A program made the translations under genes and the position numbers. A DNA stretch of 64,000 nt, from the NCBI GenBank assembly GCA_018873245.2, contig JAEMBT020000004.1, positions 11,726,418 to 11,790,417 on the forward strand. The letters run 5' to 3'. Below are positions 22,787-34,100 of this stretch, in pieces. The notes beneath the pieces are model-generated. The model made no database searches, was not told the DNA's origin, and saw nothing but the letters and a program-made list of their open reading frames with translations. The DNA comes from Archegozetes longisetosus (Eukaryota > Arthropoda > Arachnida > Sarcoptiformes > Trhypochthoniidae). The stretch's first letter is position 1, and the number at the start of each line of letters is the position of its first letter.

Positions 22787-24202
22787 CTTGCGACCACTTG
22801 CAACACAATAATTAATGAGGTTTTTCTTTAAATAACTTAATGACAGAATCTGTTTATATTGAATAATTGATTATTCACTAGTGTTTAGATAAATGGGCGA
22901 ATATTTCACGTCAAATGTAACTTAGTTAACTATAAATTAAATTAAAAATAAGATAATATTTAGTTATTACAAACCTTTGATAAATTCTTGAATAACATTT
23001 GAATTGTCAAAAATAACGTCGTAAATAAACAAACCACTTTTGTGTTTGAGCACTGAATAAATAGACCCGGACAAACGACTGTAATGGACGTTACTATGGT
23101 TTGCCCCTTAGTCTATCTTAGATAGATCATGATAGCTAAACTTTATCATTTGTTGTCAATTCTACAGCTATAAAAATAGGTCTGATTTTTGAAAGGATTA
23201 CAAACCAAGAGTTATATCGATTCACTTGGATTATTCAATAAATTACAGCTAATAATTTATCGAAGTTTTATTCAGCTATAGGAAGTGTATGATCAATTGA
23301 AGTCCTGAATGACATGCTATGTTTCGCTTTTATAGAAAAATCAATATGAAAGGCATAATATCGTTTAAATATTCAATAAGAACTGCTGTCAAAATTAAAA
23401 GCTAGCTCATATTGTCCAAGATGAATGAGTTTAAGTCACAAATATTAAGTTTAATATTTCCAAAAGTTGTTGGACTTTTTAAAACATTTTGATTTGACAG
23501 TCTAGTAAAGCAGATGTCTAGCATAGAAAAAGTCCTAACGATTTTAAGTTGTCAAATCAAAGTCTGGTTTCCAATCATATGGCAAACTTCGAACGCAATC
23601 ATTATATACTTAGTTTACATTGACAACTTAATAAACTTGAAACTCTAATTTTTGATGGTTTTTTTTATTTTAGTTGACTTAGATTAAGAGTCTATTTTAT
23701 TATTCAACTTAAAAACTTGAACTACAGTTTGAGTGATACTTACTTTTTTATTAGTATTTGTTCCTCCAAATAATTAACATTTATCTCAATTATGGCCAAA
23801 AAAGTACATAAGTATTGATTAAATTAATTTGACAAAGCAATATAACTTAAGCACTTTATAAATTAATTTTTCTATCAAGAAAATTGGTCCATAACTCATC
23901 AAATCATAAGTCTTTCATCTAAAATTTGAAACATTTTTCTTAAAAACCTGATAATTCCAACAAATGTTTGGAAAATGGCCTAAATCTGAAAACATATCAC
24001 TTCTTAGTTTATTCGATGATATAAACACAAATTTTGTTATCATTTTTGTGACAATTAATTATCCGGTAATAAGTTCATAATAGTTTTATATATATACAAA
24101 ACATGAGAATGTAATTGAATATTATATTAACTTTAAATCTTCATTGACCATAAGAGTTCATTGCATAAAGACGTGTCCACTCGCGAGCTATCAAAATAAC
24201 AA
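22787..24202. other. PREP copy 2 upstream flank and intergenic DNA
   Basis: 22787 to about 23126 duplicates the copy 1 flank. At TATCTTAGATA the similarity to copy 1 ends, marking the right edge of the segmental duplication. 23127-24202 is AT-rich single-copy DNA in which I see no gene, repeat or RNA. Confidence 0.5.
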
Positions 24203-25480
24203 TCAAGTTAAAATAGGTGAACGCTCAAATCGATCAAATTGATTACCGGTTCTAATAGCTTCTGCTTCATTAACCTTCCACTGCTCCGCAACATCATTGG
24301 CCAGAGGATCGTCTGGATTAGGAGCCGAAAGAAGCGCTTGAATTGATAGCAGAACAGTACGAATTTGCAGTGCAGGACTCCATTTATCTTGAAATAGTTA
24401 TAAATAAAAGTTTAATTAAGTTATCACCTTAAACAATCATTATTTCAAGTGATAAACCATTATTTATTTGAATGTCAACCAAACCGTCACATAAATTAAT
24501 GAGATGTATAGACAATTCATCAATAATACCGGTTATATCGCTAGCTAGTAAGTCATTGAAATTTCCAATCATAAGTCAGTCCGATATCGAATCGATTATA
24601 GCAAATAAATTATAAGAGAATTTGACTTTTTGTCTGCAAGGAATCATGACTTACAAGAGGCTAAATTGTTTAGAATTTTAAAATGAGCTAATTATGAAAT
24701 TACAAGTCAAAACTTACGAACACAAAATTCATAAATTTTGCACGAATAGTTGCCTAAAAGTGGATCCAAGTATTTTCGATGAATTAAAGTCATTTTCAAA
24801 TTTTTAAATCAAAAAATATTTAACAGCATTTAAGCTAATGATGTTCAATGAAGCCAATAATAAAATGAATGAAAGGTTTTAAAGATATAAGAATATTTGT
24901 GATTATAATTTAAAACAAATCTTAATACCTTTAAGAATATCCAAACAAATTCGTCCCAATTTATCGATATTAGGGTGATATATTTTAGTCATAAATCTTA
25001 CTTTTGGTGCTGACATCGGATATTCTTCCGGTAAAAACAATTCCAACTTAAAAACTCCGCCTTCAAATGGAGACTATCAAAACATTCGAACAAAACAATT
25101 CAATAAAAATGAAAGGCAATACACAACAAATTAATAAAATAAGGTTATTATTAGTTAAATAAATGAATTAAAATGAATGGCAGACAGATGAATAAGTATT
25201 GATATTTATATGTAATACCCCTTCAGGTCCGGCGACCACTACGTGAAAATACCTCGCGTTACTTTCATCAGGAATGGCAGATATTCCGGGAACTGGTTCT
25301 GCCATAAGACGTTGGGTCTCCTTTTGAGTAAAAATGAGTTAATTGTGATTAAATCAAACTTAAAGACAAGATTAAACAATGAATTAATGAATAAAAGAAA
25401 GAAATCTATGAAAGAAATGATTGAATTGTGAACAAACGAATGTTTAATACTTTTATTATTCGTCGCGGAAGTCCTGCCAT
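24203..25480 (-). CDS. UBE2N: Ubiquitin-conjugating enzyme E2 N (Ubc13 / bendless)
   Basis: Ubc13 pairs with a Uev/Mms2 partner to build Lys63-linked ubiquitin chains in DNA damage tolerance and immune signalling. Four exons join in frame: 25480-25451, 25320-25219, 25073-24929 and 24387-24203, giving 153 residues (usual length 152). It starts [10 protein letters not shown] and carries [29 protein letters not shown], the HPN motif (77-79) and the catalytic Cys87 in GRICLDILK, followed by [20 protein letters not shown]. Up to NEAEAI it is extremely conserved. The last roughly 15 residues (ending [11 protein letters not shown]) differ completely from the usual ARAWTRLYAMNNI-type tail. It is divergent from the caveolin gene. 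Confidence 0.93.
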
Positions 25481-28400
25481 TACTTCGAATTGTTAAATGA
25501 TTTACTAAACTGAATAATAATTTAATTTGAAAGATAACTAAATTAAATTAAATAATAATTAGGTGTAATATTTATTTTAAAAATAATTGTTGACAATTAA
25601 ATTGCTAGTATTTGTTGAGCCAAATAAACCCTAAATGCCGTCCAATGCTTTCAAGTCAAAATTTGGGGATTTTTAATACATTACTTACGCTTCACTTTTC
25701 AGAGTATTTTCTTATTTCAAGTTTAAATGATTTATTGTGTCGTTCGAATTATGATAAGATCAAAGATCTGCTTAATTTAGACCCTCAGTTGTAATTGACT
25801 TTCAAATTAGTCAAAGTCTTATTGAATTAAACTTATGCTTAGCATAGCTTCTAATTTGAAAATTGAATGAAGACTTTCCTACTATGAAATTGCTTCGTGC
25901 AAAGTCTGAGATAACTGAACAAAGTTTTCAATACTTAATAAAAATAAATCATTTTTTGATACTCTTATCCTGCTATTAATTATATAAGAGCTTGAGAGCA
26001 AATAGTTCGAAAAAATAAAGGCTTTATTATATTTTCTAGCAAAAACAGTTAATTATATGTTACAAAGTTTGAGTGCAACGCTTCGATAATGTTGTATTCG
26101 TTAATGCGATTTTAAATGTACAGCAAAAACGTATATACAGTACAAGCAGGTACACAATATTGTCATAACAAAAAGCACACTTTAAATGCAAATCAAATGC
26201 AATATACCATTGCATGAGTCATGATGAGAGTCGGCCACATTCGGTGATTCCCCTTTTCCTTGAGTTAAGCTCATCTGTCCTGATCCAGCATTAAATGATC
26301 CTCAACTTCAAGTTTTATTGCGCTCAGTTCCTCCAATTTAAGCACCGAATTACTCGATTATAAGCAATTTTATGCTTAACACTCAATTTTGTGCCTCTTA
26401 ATGTCGAAATGAGCCTTTTTAGAGTTATTTTAGGCTTTCTTTGCAGACTTATCAAAAGAAAATCATTTCTGTAAGCTGAGAACTTTCGCCTCACAGTCAC
26501 ATAATGACACGCAAGGAAACAAAATCAAACTTTGAATTGAAAATCAAATTTATGTCTAATTTTTGTGCACTTAAAGTAACTAGATTATGGAACTGTTAGT
26601 TTTGAGAATTTATCTGTATTTCGATTATGTTTGGTCTGCCTCTCTCTGTTCTCATTATTTAATTTATTGTTAATTTTTGCGAAAGCAATAAGATTTAAAT
26701 TTATAGCATGTATTCAAAGTTTCGGTTCTATTACTAAGATCTCTATTTTTTGAGAATGAAAAAAACGCGTTAACCTTTGACCGCATTTGTCATTACTTTC
26801 AAAAGTGCATATTTTCTAAGAAAAACTTGGATAAACTCGTAGATGAACTTCTTGTTAGGGGTCACATGAAAAACATTTGGTCGCATAAAACTACGATCTC
26901 TTCTACTAAAATAATTCTCTCCCTTTTCTTTAACAACTAATTGAATGCTTCTTCTTTGGTTGTTCTTAGAGATCCCAAGTGTATAATAGAAGTTGACTTT
27001 AAGAGCATTTAATTTTTAAGGGTGAGCCTTTCGCGAACAGATCTACCATTTGATTGGCTAGACCAGTGTCTTCACTTCCATCAAGTTATTTGAAACCCCC
27101 TCTATTTTTGAACCAACTGCTGCTCATTCTCTATCCGAGAGCGGATCCCCAGACCCTACTAGTCTTCTACAATTTATTGTTATTTTTTGGGTGCGGTTGC
27201 TATTGGTATCGTCAGCTTGAAGTCCATATCACTTCTATCAAACGTAGTGCGAAATTCAAGCTATTTAAACATTTTTCACATTCAGTTTTCAGGCTTCACT
27301 TGGCACAAACTACAAACTGACTTTTCGGGTGATTGCTATACAATTGAAGGTATCATTTATTTAAAATAAAAAATTGTGCTCAAGTTTTAAAAAAGTTTTA
27401 TCTCTAGAATTGTAAACTTGAACCGAATTTGTTTAATTGCAAGTAATTTGTGTGGAAGTTAAACAGGGTAAGTAAATAACTAATTCTGATATTTATCAAA
27501 TAAAAGATAAGTTTTATTTTGTTTGCTATCAGTAATTTGTCTACGATAAAAGTTTTAAAAGTTTTAAAAGTTGTTTAGCAGGTAGACGAAAAAGTTTCTT
27601 AAACTATGGAAAAGGGTTCTTAATGAGCGAAATGTAGAATCGCTCATCTTTTATAATAACTTGTTCTCCTCTGCTGTCAAAATTTTATCCTTAAGCACAT
27701 TAATAATTATTTTTATAGCCATCTCATGAATTATTGAAGTTTGTTTCACTTTTATAGACGATGTCTAACCCTTTGCAAAGCATTCAATTTTTATCTAATT
27801 ATTTGAACTTAGCATTGAATGGCATTTCCATTATTGATAAGAGATTTAGTCATTATAGCGCTAATCATTGTATTTGTGGTCAAAGTCTTACACCTCATTC
27901 TCCCACTGGTCTTGTATTTCAGTGTCCGAGCTTTGAAACAAGTAATGCAATGTTTGAAAACTAGCCAATTCTAGTCGGCCTTGACTTTGCTAGTTTGAAA
28001 CTTCAATTTTCAGTTGTAATTTTAGTTAAGTTTTCAATGTTGGCAAAAGGGACAGCTTTTGGTAGGTTTTCGAAGAGGGGGCAATAGTTCTCAGTAGGGG
28101 AGATGCGCTTCTTTGCACATACAAATATGCTAACGCTGTTGTTTGTTAGGCTCTGATCGCATTCCTTTGTAAGAGCTGCGAAACTTATTTTTTGAAGACT
28201 ATTTACCACAAGCTAATACTGTTCAATACTTATGCATGATCCCCTCCTCTACTTCGAGAAAGAATTATAGTTTTGCCACTCATTCTGGACATTATCATTT
28301 GAAATAGATGCTATTTAGAAGTGCTTTCTCTTGTATGGGATGTTTACCATATTAAATGTGACACCGCTTTTCAAATAAGTTCTACTCTCAAACACATAAC

Positions 28401-29568
28401 GTGTAATTTTTCATGTTTTTTGTTTATCCAATGTCAGGGCTGCACTAAAATCCGTTTCATATTTCAAATTTCAATTTGTCCACTGATGCAGCACTTGAAC
28501 AAAGTTTCACATTAATGTTGATAGAACTGATACAACGACAATGTATTGATAAATAGCAAGCGGATATTTGAGGCAAATCGCCGTTCCCTCTAATGTTTTT
28601 TCCAGAGCTGTATCCGCTCGGAATGTGTAGATCTGATGTTTGGGAAAAAATTAGTTGACAAAAACAAATTATCACAATAATGCTGATACGGATAAGTTAA
28701 TAATGCGTTCATGTGTGAATACTTGCGTTTAAATTGCCCATCATTTGCGCATTAAAGAGTTATGAAAACACAATTTGGCATTAAGATAAAGGGGACTTAA
28801 AGTTTCTTTTCTTCACAACCTTAATTTAATACGGCTTAGAGATTGTGAAATATTTCCGGCAATTAATGACTGAATTGCCTCAAGTAAAACAGGATGGGCT
28901 TTGGACAGACATTAGGCATTCGGGAGTACAATCGCTAAATAAAATGAATAAATAGAGAAAGGGAGAGCGACACACAATTAGTCATTACTGCATAGTTTAT
29001 AGTGATCTTTTACTTGCAAAGATAAATTACTGTTAAAAAGTTTAACTAAAGAAACACACGGGTTATTGTTGAGGTTATCGTGTCATACCAATCAAGACAA
29101 GTTCTATAGCTTTATTTAATAAACATTTATTTAAATTGTTTTCTACATTTGGAAAATAAGAGTAGTAGCTTTTGAGAAAAAGTTCTTTAGCTTCAAAATT
29201 GACCGATGTTATTGTTGTTACCATCAAAAAGACAGAATAATTGCCGAACTAAAAAGTTTTTTGTCATTAAAATAAAAAAGTATTTTATACCATAAGTCAC
29301 TGATTACTTTGACGGCAGAGAGAATAAATATGGGATATACTGGTTCGAAATTGAGAGCGTGACTCTTAAATTGCATTTTGATGTTGGCTTATAGGAGGGT
29401 GTTTGATGTTTGATGTGTTCCATCATATAGCTGAATGGCAATAAAACTAATGGTTATTTTTTGATTCGGTTCTTTCACCTACAGGTGTGTTTTTCTATCG
29501 AACATTAACAGGTGCTACAGATATTATAGAATAAAGAGGAGAATAACACTGAATAAAACTACAAAATA
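25481..29568. other. 4 kb between divergent Ubc13 and caveolin genes
   Basis: This AT-rich stretch shows no recognisable gene, RNA or transposon. The longest open frames (about 60-90 codons) have no family features. It probably holds the promoters of both neighbours. Just before caveolin are CACCTACAGGTG (29476-29487), two inverted E2-box halves, and another CAGGTG near 29510, which are possible ZEB/Snail/bHLH-type sites. That last point is inference from short motifs only. Confidence 0.35.
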
Positions 29569-30649
29569 ATGGATACCAAAAGTGGAAGTAAGACAGGCTC
29601 TAAAACAAATTTGAATGAATCAACTCTGCCTCTATTAGAAGAGCAGGAGGGCAAAGGTGACCTGCCCGAAAAAATTGAATTGGAAACTAAGAACGAAAAT
29701 AAAGAGGAAGAAAAGAAGGACCAAAACGAGGCTAAAGACAAGAAAGGTTGGGATCACTTGTTTTCGAAAAACTTTTTAAACTGTTTTCTAATAAGCAATT
29801 ATTATCCTATTATTGTCTGTTATTTGGCAATTTTCCTTATTTATTGTGCTCATTGTATAACATATTGTTTTTGTCATAATAGAAAAGAAAAAGAAGGAGA
29901 AAAAAGAGAAAGTTAAGAAAGAGACCACCAAACGAACTATTGATGCCTGCACTCAAAACTTCACGGTTGGTCTCAATGTATTGGATCGTGATGAGAAACG
30001 TATCAACGATCACGTCAATGTAAGTGTCTTTCAATTAATAGCCAACTCTTACTAATTGTGTAATAGCAAAGAGTATAGATTTTGATGCGATTATATATAA
30101 AACTTGTCAATTATTTATTTATTATAGATACTGTTCGAAGATGTACTCGGAGAACCGGATCCGACTCACGGTAAAAATATCTAATGAACTCGTAAATAGT
30201 TGTGAAAAATGACTTAAGTTTCGTGTTTGTATCACTTTTGTTGATAGGCTTCGAATTTATCTGGCGCTTGACTTATCTCTTATTCAATGCAACACGATTT
30301 TGGTTCTATCGCTTTATCGCAGCCATAATCGCAATTCCATTGGCATTACTTTGGGCGATAATATTCGCATTGATCAATCTGGGAACCGTGTGGTGTTTCA
30401 CACCATCGTTGCGTATCTTTGACATCGTTCTTCATCATCTCCACAGAGTATGATTGCTGTCGTACAACTCCTTTCACACCCAAAATCGTGTTATTTGCAT
30501 TTCTAATGCGATTAATCAAATTTGAATTTTAGATCTGGAGTGGACTCGTTCGATGCTTTTTGGACCCGTTCTTCAGTTCAGCAGCATTGATCGCCAGCAA
30601 TATACGTTCGAGACGGGAAAATGTTACCGTGAATCCACCTCCAGCTTAA
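29569..30649 (+). CDS. Caveolin family protein with long charged N-terminus
   Basis: Caveolins form the coat of caveolae at the plasma membrane. Five exons join in frame: 29569-29746, 29883-30019, 30128-30170, 30248-30447 and 30533-30649, giving 224 residues. Residues 1-75 are a Lys/Glu-rich, low-complexity segment. The conserved core then begins: RDEKRINDHVN, the signature-like FEDVLGEP (residues 108-115; vertebrate FEDVIAEP), the scaffolding-like FEFIWRLTYLLFNATRFWFYR, an intramembrane hairpin (about 140-165, including IAIPLALLWAIIFALI), and a C-terminal DPFFSSAALIASNIR segment corresponding to the DPLFEAVGKIFSNVR region. Intron phases are consistent throughout. It is closest to caveolin-1/3-like members, but the exact orthology is not resolved. 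Confidence 0.88.
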
Positions 30650-31140
30650 AGTAATAGTAAATGATTACAGAGTTGCTAACATGACGGATGAGTTTGAATG
30701 CAAGTCTGACGCATACAATTATTATTATTATTATAAGAATTGAAATCATTCATAATTATAGCATGACTTTGAATTTTTTCATTAACTTCTAAAGTTCATC
30801 CTTTTTATAAAACACTCAAGAAATAAATGACATAATACTTCTTTTTTAATATACTTTAAACTCGAATAAAATGAAAACTCAATTATTTTAATCATTTAAA
30901 AATTTGATTGTAATGTATTTAATGTTTTAAATTATTTCATTAATTATGCATGTTTTCAATTGTCACTTTTATATGCATTTGAGACATTTTTTAACTCGTT
31001 TTGTACTTCAGATACTTATTAAAAAAGTTTATGGCAGTGACGATGAATCGAGTTCTGTATTTTTGATTGATTGAGATTTGAAACCCATAATAAGTTAAAA
31101 ATAAATATACAAATTCAACAAATACTGTTGTAACATAATT
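30650..31140. other. Convergent 3' flanks of caveolin and the ADAMTS gene
   Basis: This 490-base AT-rich spacer includes an (ATT)n run near 30719-30735 and several AATAAA-like signals, on the plus strand near 30821 and on both strands around 31090. Nothing else was seen. Confidence 0.4.
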
Positions 31141-34100
31141 CTAAGGTGTCAGATCAAGGTATAAACCATTAGCAGGTGTGCAACGACCGCAATATCCACC
31201 ACAACGTCCAATCACTACTTGCCCATTCTATAGGTTACAAAAATTGTTCAAGTCATAATATTTTCGGCTTAGATCGAGCTTTACTAAGAGTATTGTTGCA
31301 GATCACGCTCACTGATAATAGTTATTCGCGACTCGAAATAGCATTTATTCAGTATGATTTAACTCAAACTAAAATTAAAATAAGCGCGTGGTGTGCAACA
31401 ATGCTCGGGAAAGAGCAAGACTAATTTAAAAATTGTGTCAGGTGTTGATTACTCACATCTAATCGATCGATTTGTTTGGTAGCTTTGTTCCCCTGCACTA
31501 ACCAACGAGTTTTAGGCGAGACGCTCAGACCAGTGCCTTTCAAATTGATTTTAAATTGTCCCTGAGGGCAATCAACAACTGAATAACAGTCTCCAGCTTC
31601 TCCATAAGCAATCTGCCATCCACCATCTCTTGTCTCAGCAAATCTGAAATCATTGGCTTTGCAAAAAATAGCGAAGAATAAGTTAGGTAACCGTTTATTT
31701 TTGCTAGCATTGGGATAATAAAAGCAGCCAGACATAGACATAACTATTAAGTTTTTATTTGAATACTTACTGAAAACCAAGAGTGAGGTTATATTTATTC
31801 GAATTCTCATAAATTGAGTTAAACCCCCACCGATTCGCGCATCATTTGTAACGCAGTTTTCGCACTTAACTCCTCGATAAGGACATATATCAGCCTTCGT
31901 TGGCCTTCAACAAAAATAAGAAAATCCCTTTATTATTAAGGATATAAATGGATTCCGTATGTGCTGAATGAGGCTGAGAATAAGTTTGTTTTAGGTTTTC
32001 ACCGAAGGTTTTGTAAGTTTGATTCGATTTCAAACTTGTCTTAATCCGATTACTTTGACATATAACACAAAATTTGTGGCAGTCAAGTTTGCTTTTACTT
32101 CAATAAAACCAATACTGAAGTCGTTATACACAACATTTATTATGATCATTTGAAAGCTTAGAGCTATCTTTTAAGTCAACAATGAGTGCCCTATTAAAAC
32201 ATAAAGATTAACACCATTTTGAAAAACATAAAGATTAAAATGTTAAAAACACATGAAAATAAAGTTCTCGCAAGCAGTTGTACATCAAAAAATGACCTCC
32301 AATGCAAAATAACTTTAAATGTACGTAAAAAGTTATAATCTCATATGAAATCTCATATAATCTAATCTATCAAATATAGAATAGATTCTTTGTTCAAACA
32401 TAACAGGTATTGCCCGAAAGTTTTCACCAGAAAAGTGAAATATCACAATTTAGGTTTCAACGAAGAGATCATTGGCTTATTGTCAGTAAATTCTCTCCAC
32501 CACTCTGGACGATTAGTACTGTCTTTGCTGTTCTTAATAGCGTCAAAAATGTTTTTATAAATGTCTCCATCAGATTTGCCGAGCGCTGAATTGAGCACAA
32601 AATCAACTGGTGATATGACATCAGCCAAAGCAACTGCCTCTTTCTTGATAGACGAACATAATTGAAGTATACGATTCCGAATCATATAAGTCATGTTTTC
32701 ATTAACAGAACTGACAAAATCTGTTTGAATGAGTTGACTCATGTGCTTCTCTATACACCAAAATCCATACAACAATTCTATTTGTTTCAATACACTGAGC
32801 AACTCATTTGGAATACTTTCAGCCAGTTCATCGATATAACCGTGAAATCTTTCAATGATAAAACATTCGATGTAAAGCAGGGCCAGTGTTCTCAAGTGAT
32901 AGACTTGTGATTGAGATTTGGCTTTGAAAAGATCATTGTGATTGTTCTGCAATTCAAGTTTTAACTTGTGGCTGCTCTCTCTCAATAGATAACACATTAA
33001 ATACTTGTAGGCATCAATAACAGCTAAGATGTCCCATTCAGGCTTCATTTTTGTTGTAAGAATAAACTCATAATTATCGATGAAGTTAACACTACCATAA
33101 GGCGAGCTAATGGTCTTATTTTGGTCTCTTTTTTCTTCATATATTTTGAGCAACCAGTTACTGGTTTGCTGTAAAATAACATTATTGTCTCCTTCATAGG
33201 TATTGTTTGCGTCGTGATCATCACGTAATTTTCCGAATTGGGATGCTTTCAAATAGCCATGACCACCACAGGCTTCTCTGCATTCCTGAATAGCATCTCT
33301 TACAGCCCAACCAATAAATGCTTTTGCGCTGCACGAAATCGCATGAATTTCAGCCCCCATCTCAGACATTTCCGATTGTTGACCCCCATAGGTCACAGAT
33401 ATGTAAAAATTAATATAATCCTTGAAAAAGGATAAATAAAAATGATTGAATACGAAACTTGCAGCCAAATATGGAAATAGTCTCCACTGTTGCGTCTGAT
33501 ATTCAATAATAGGCCACTCAATGTCAGTATTTGATGGACCGAATTGTCGTCTGACAGCTGAATATCTGATTGCAATTACGATAGCACTATGCAAATTAAT
33601 AATTCCCATATTAATGATGCCGACCCGTCCAGCAGATAAAATACCTAAACTGGCGCCAAATCGCTTATTTTTATCTTTGATTTTGACTATGTAATTTCCA
33701 TCAGCAGTTACGTCTGCGTTCCTATTCATTAGTAAATCGCGTGCAATTCTATAGTTATTGAATTGCATGAACCCATTATCTAAACCGTTTTGTCCGATTT
33801 TTGGTCCCATATCTCCGACAGTCACTCCCGGATAAGCAATTAATGTGCTTGAATCGCGAACTGGCACCAGAAAAGAATGAAGTCCGTGACATTGTCCGTC
33901 AGGTGTATACAACTGTGCGAAGACTACGGCGTGTGTTGCTGTTTGCCCCAAATCTCCAGACCAACATTTAGTGGCTTCAAGTGATGGTGTGTTTAAAACA
34001 AATTCTTGAGTTTTTGGATCATAGTGAGCAGTAGTTTTGATTTGTCTAATATTGGATCCATGAGCTAATTCTGTTAACGAAAAGGCACCCAATGCTCGAA

